The notes beneath the pieces were generated by a model, which saw only the letters and a program-made list of their open reading frames with translations, did not search any database and was not told where the DNA came from. A DNA stretch of 13,489 nt from Bacilli bacterium. Its GTDB lineage: Bacteria > Bacillota_I > Bacilli_A > RF39 > UBA660. Positions 13,489 to 13,489 of the stretch are shown in pieces (position 1 is the first letter of the stretch; every line of letters begins with the position of its first letter). The DNA lies in NCBI GenBank assembly GCA_022793555.1, contig JAAWDB010000065.1, forward strand, positions 1 through 13,489. Direction: 5' to 3'. The position numbers were made by a program, and so were the translations under genes.

Positions 13489-13489
13489 A

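Noticed and set aside
1..13489. tRNA genes, CRISPR arrays, insertion sequences, integrases or replication origins
   Set aside because: None seen: no cloverleaf with GGTTCGAATCC arm, no regularly spaced repeats, no transposase or integrase reading frame.

Overview
The window is AT-rich throughout (roughly 30% G+C by eye). It uses AGGAGG-type ribosome binding sites, some TTG/GTG starts and the standard code, since Trp is TGG and no gene is interrupted by TGA. RecX, DnaD, a PrsA-type lipoprotein foldase, a class II CCA enzyme and two YjcZ-like mini-membrane proteins together point to a low-GC Firmicute of class Bacilli. The surface proteins resemble those common in uncultured gut Bacilli. The exact order cannot be read from this sequence.

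Layout. (1) 1-728: C-terminal part of a large surface protein ending in a SUMF1/FGE-like (C-type-lectin fold) domain, then a strong terminator. (2) 819-1244: a 53-aa DUF1540 protein on the minus strand, found by reading that strand directly, and a 65-aa unknown protein on the plus strand. (3) 1290-4266: an apparent operon ackA-nrnA-recX (acetate kinase, DHH nanoRNase/pAp phosphatase, RecA regulator) ending in a terminator shared with the convergent gene. (4) 4285-5916, minus: prsA lipoprotein foldase and an unrecognised 166-aa protein, each with its own good SigA-type promoter. (5) 6040-6276: two YjcZ-like tiny membrane proteins behind a sequence resembling a sporulation (SigK/SigE) promoter. 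(6) 6347-8104: a HerA-like hexameric DNA-translocase ATPase without a visible NurA partner. (7) 8135-8447, minus: a decayed gene remnant readable in pieces in three frames, with near-identical direct repeats on either side. (8) 8493-9596, minus: a membrane-anchored extracellular protein with a DUF6273-like domain. (9) 9666-10268, minus: rpsD, with a promoter and a structured leader that may be the S4 autoregulatory site. (10) 10581-13488, plus: a Pol-beta-type nucleotidyltransferase, cca (apparently with a leaderless promoter) and dnaD.

How the genes fit together. Most of the window is housekeeping: acetate/ATP metabolism, RNA turnover, recombination control, secretion folding, ribosome assembly, tRNA maturation and replication initiation. 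The accessory parts are the two surface proteins, the HerA ATPase next to the gene remnant, the YjcZ pair and the unrecognised 166-aa and 65-aa proteins. I do not see a clear multi-gene novel defence or mobile system. The best candidates for something undescribed are the HerA/remnant locus, the rpsD leader, and the YjcZ pair with its sporulation-like promoter.
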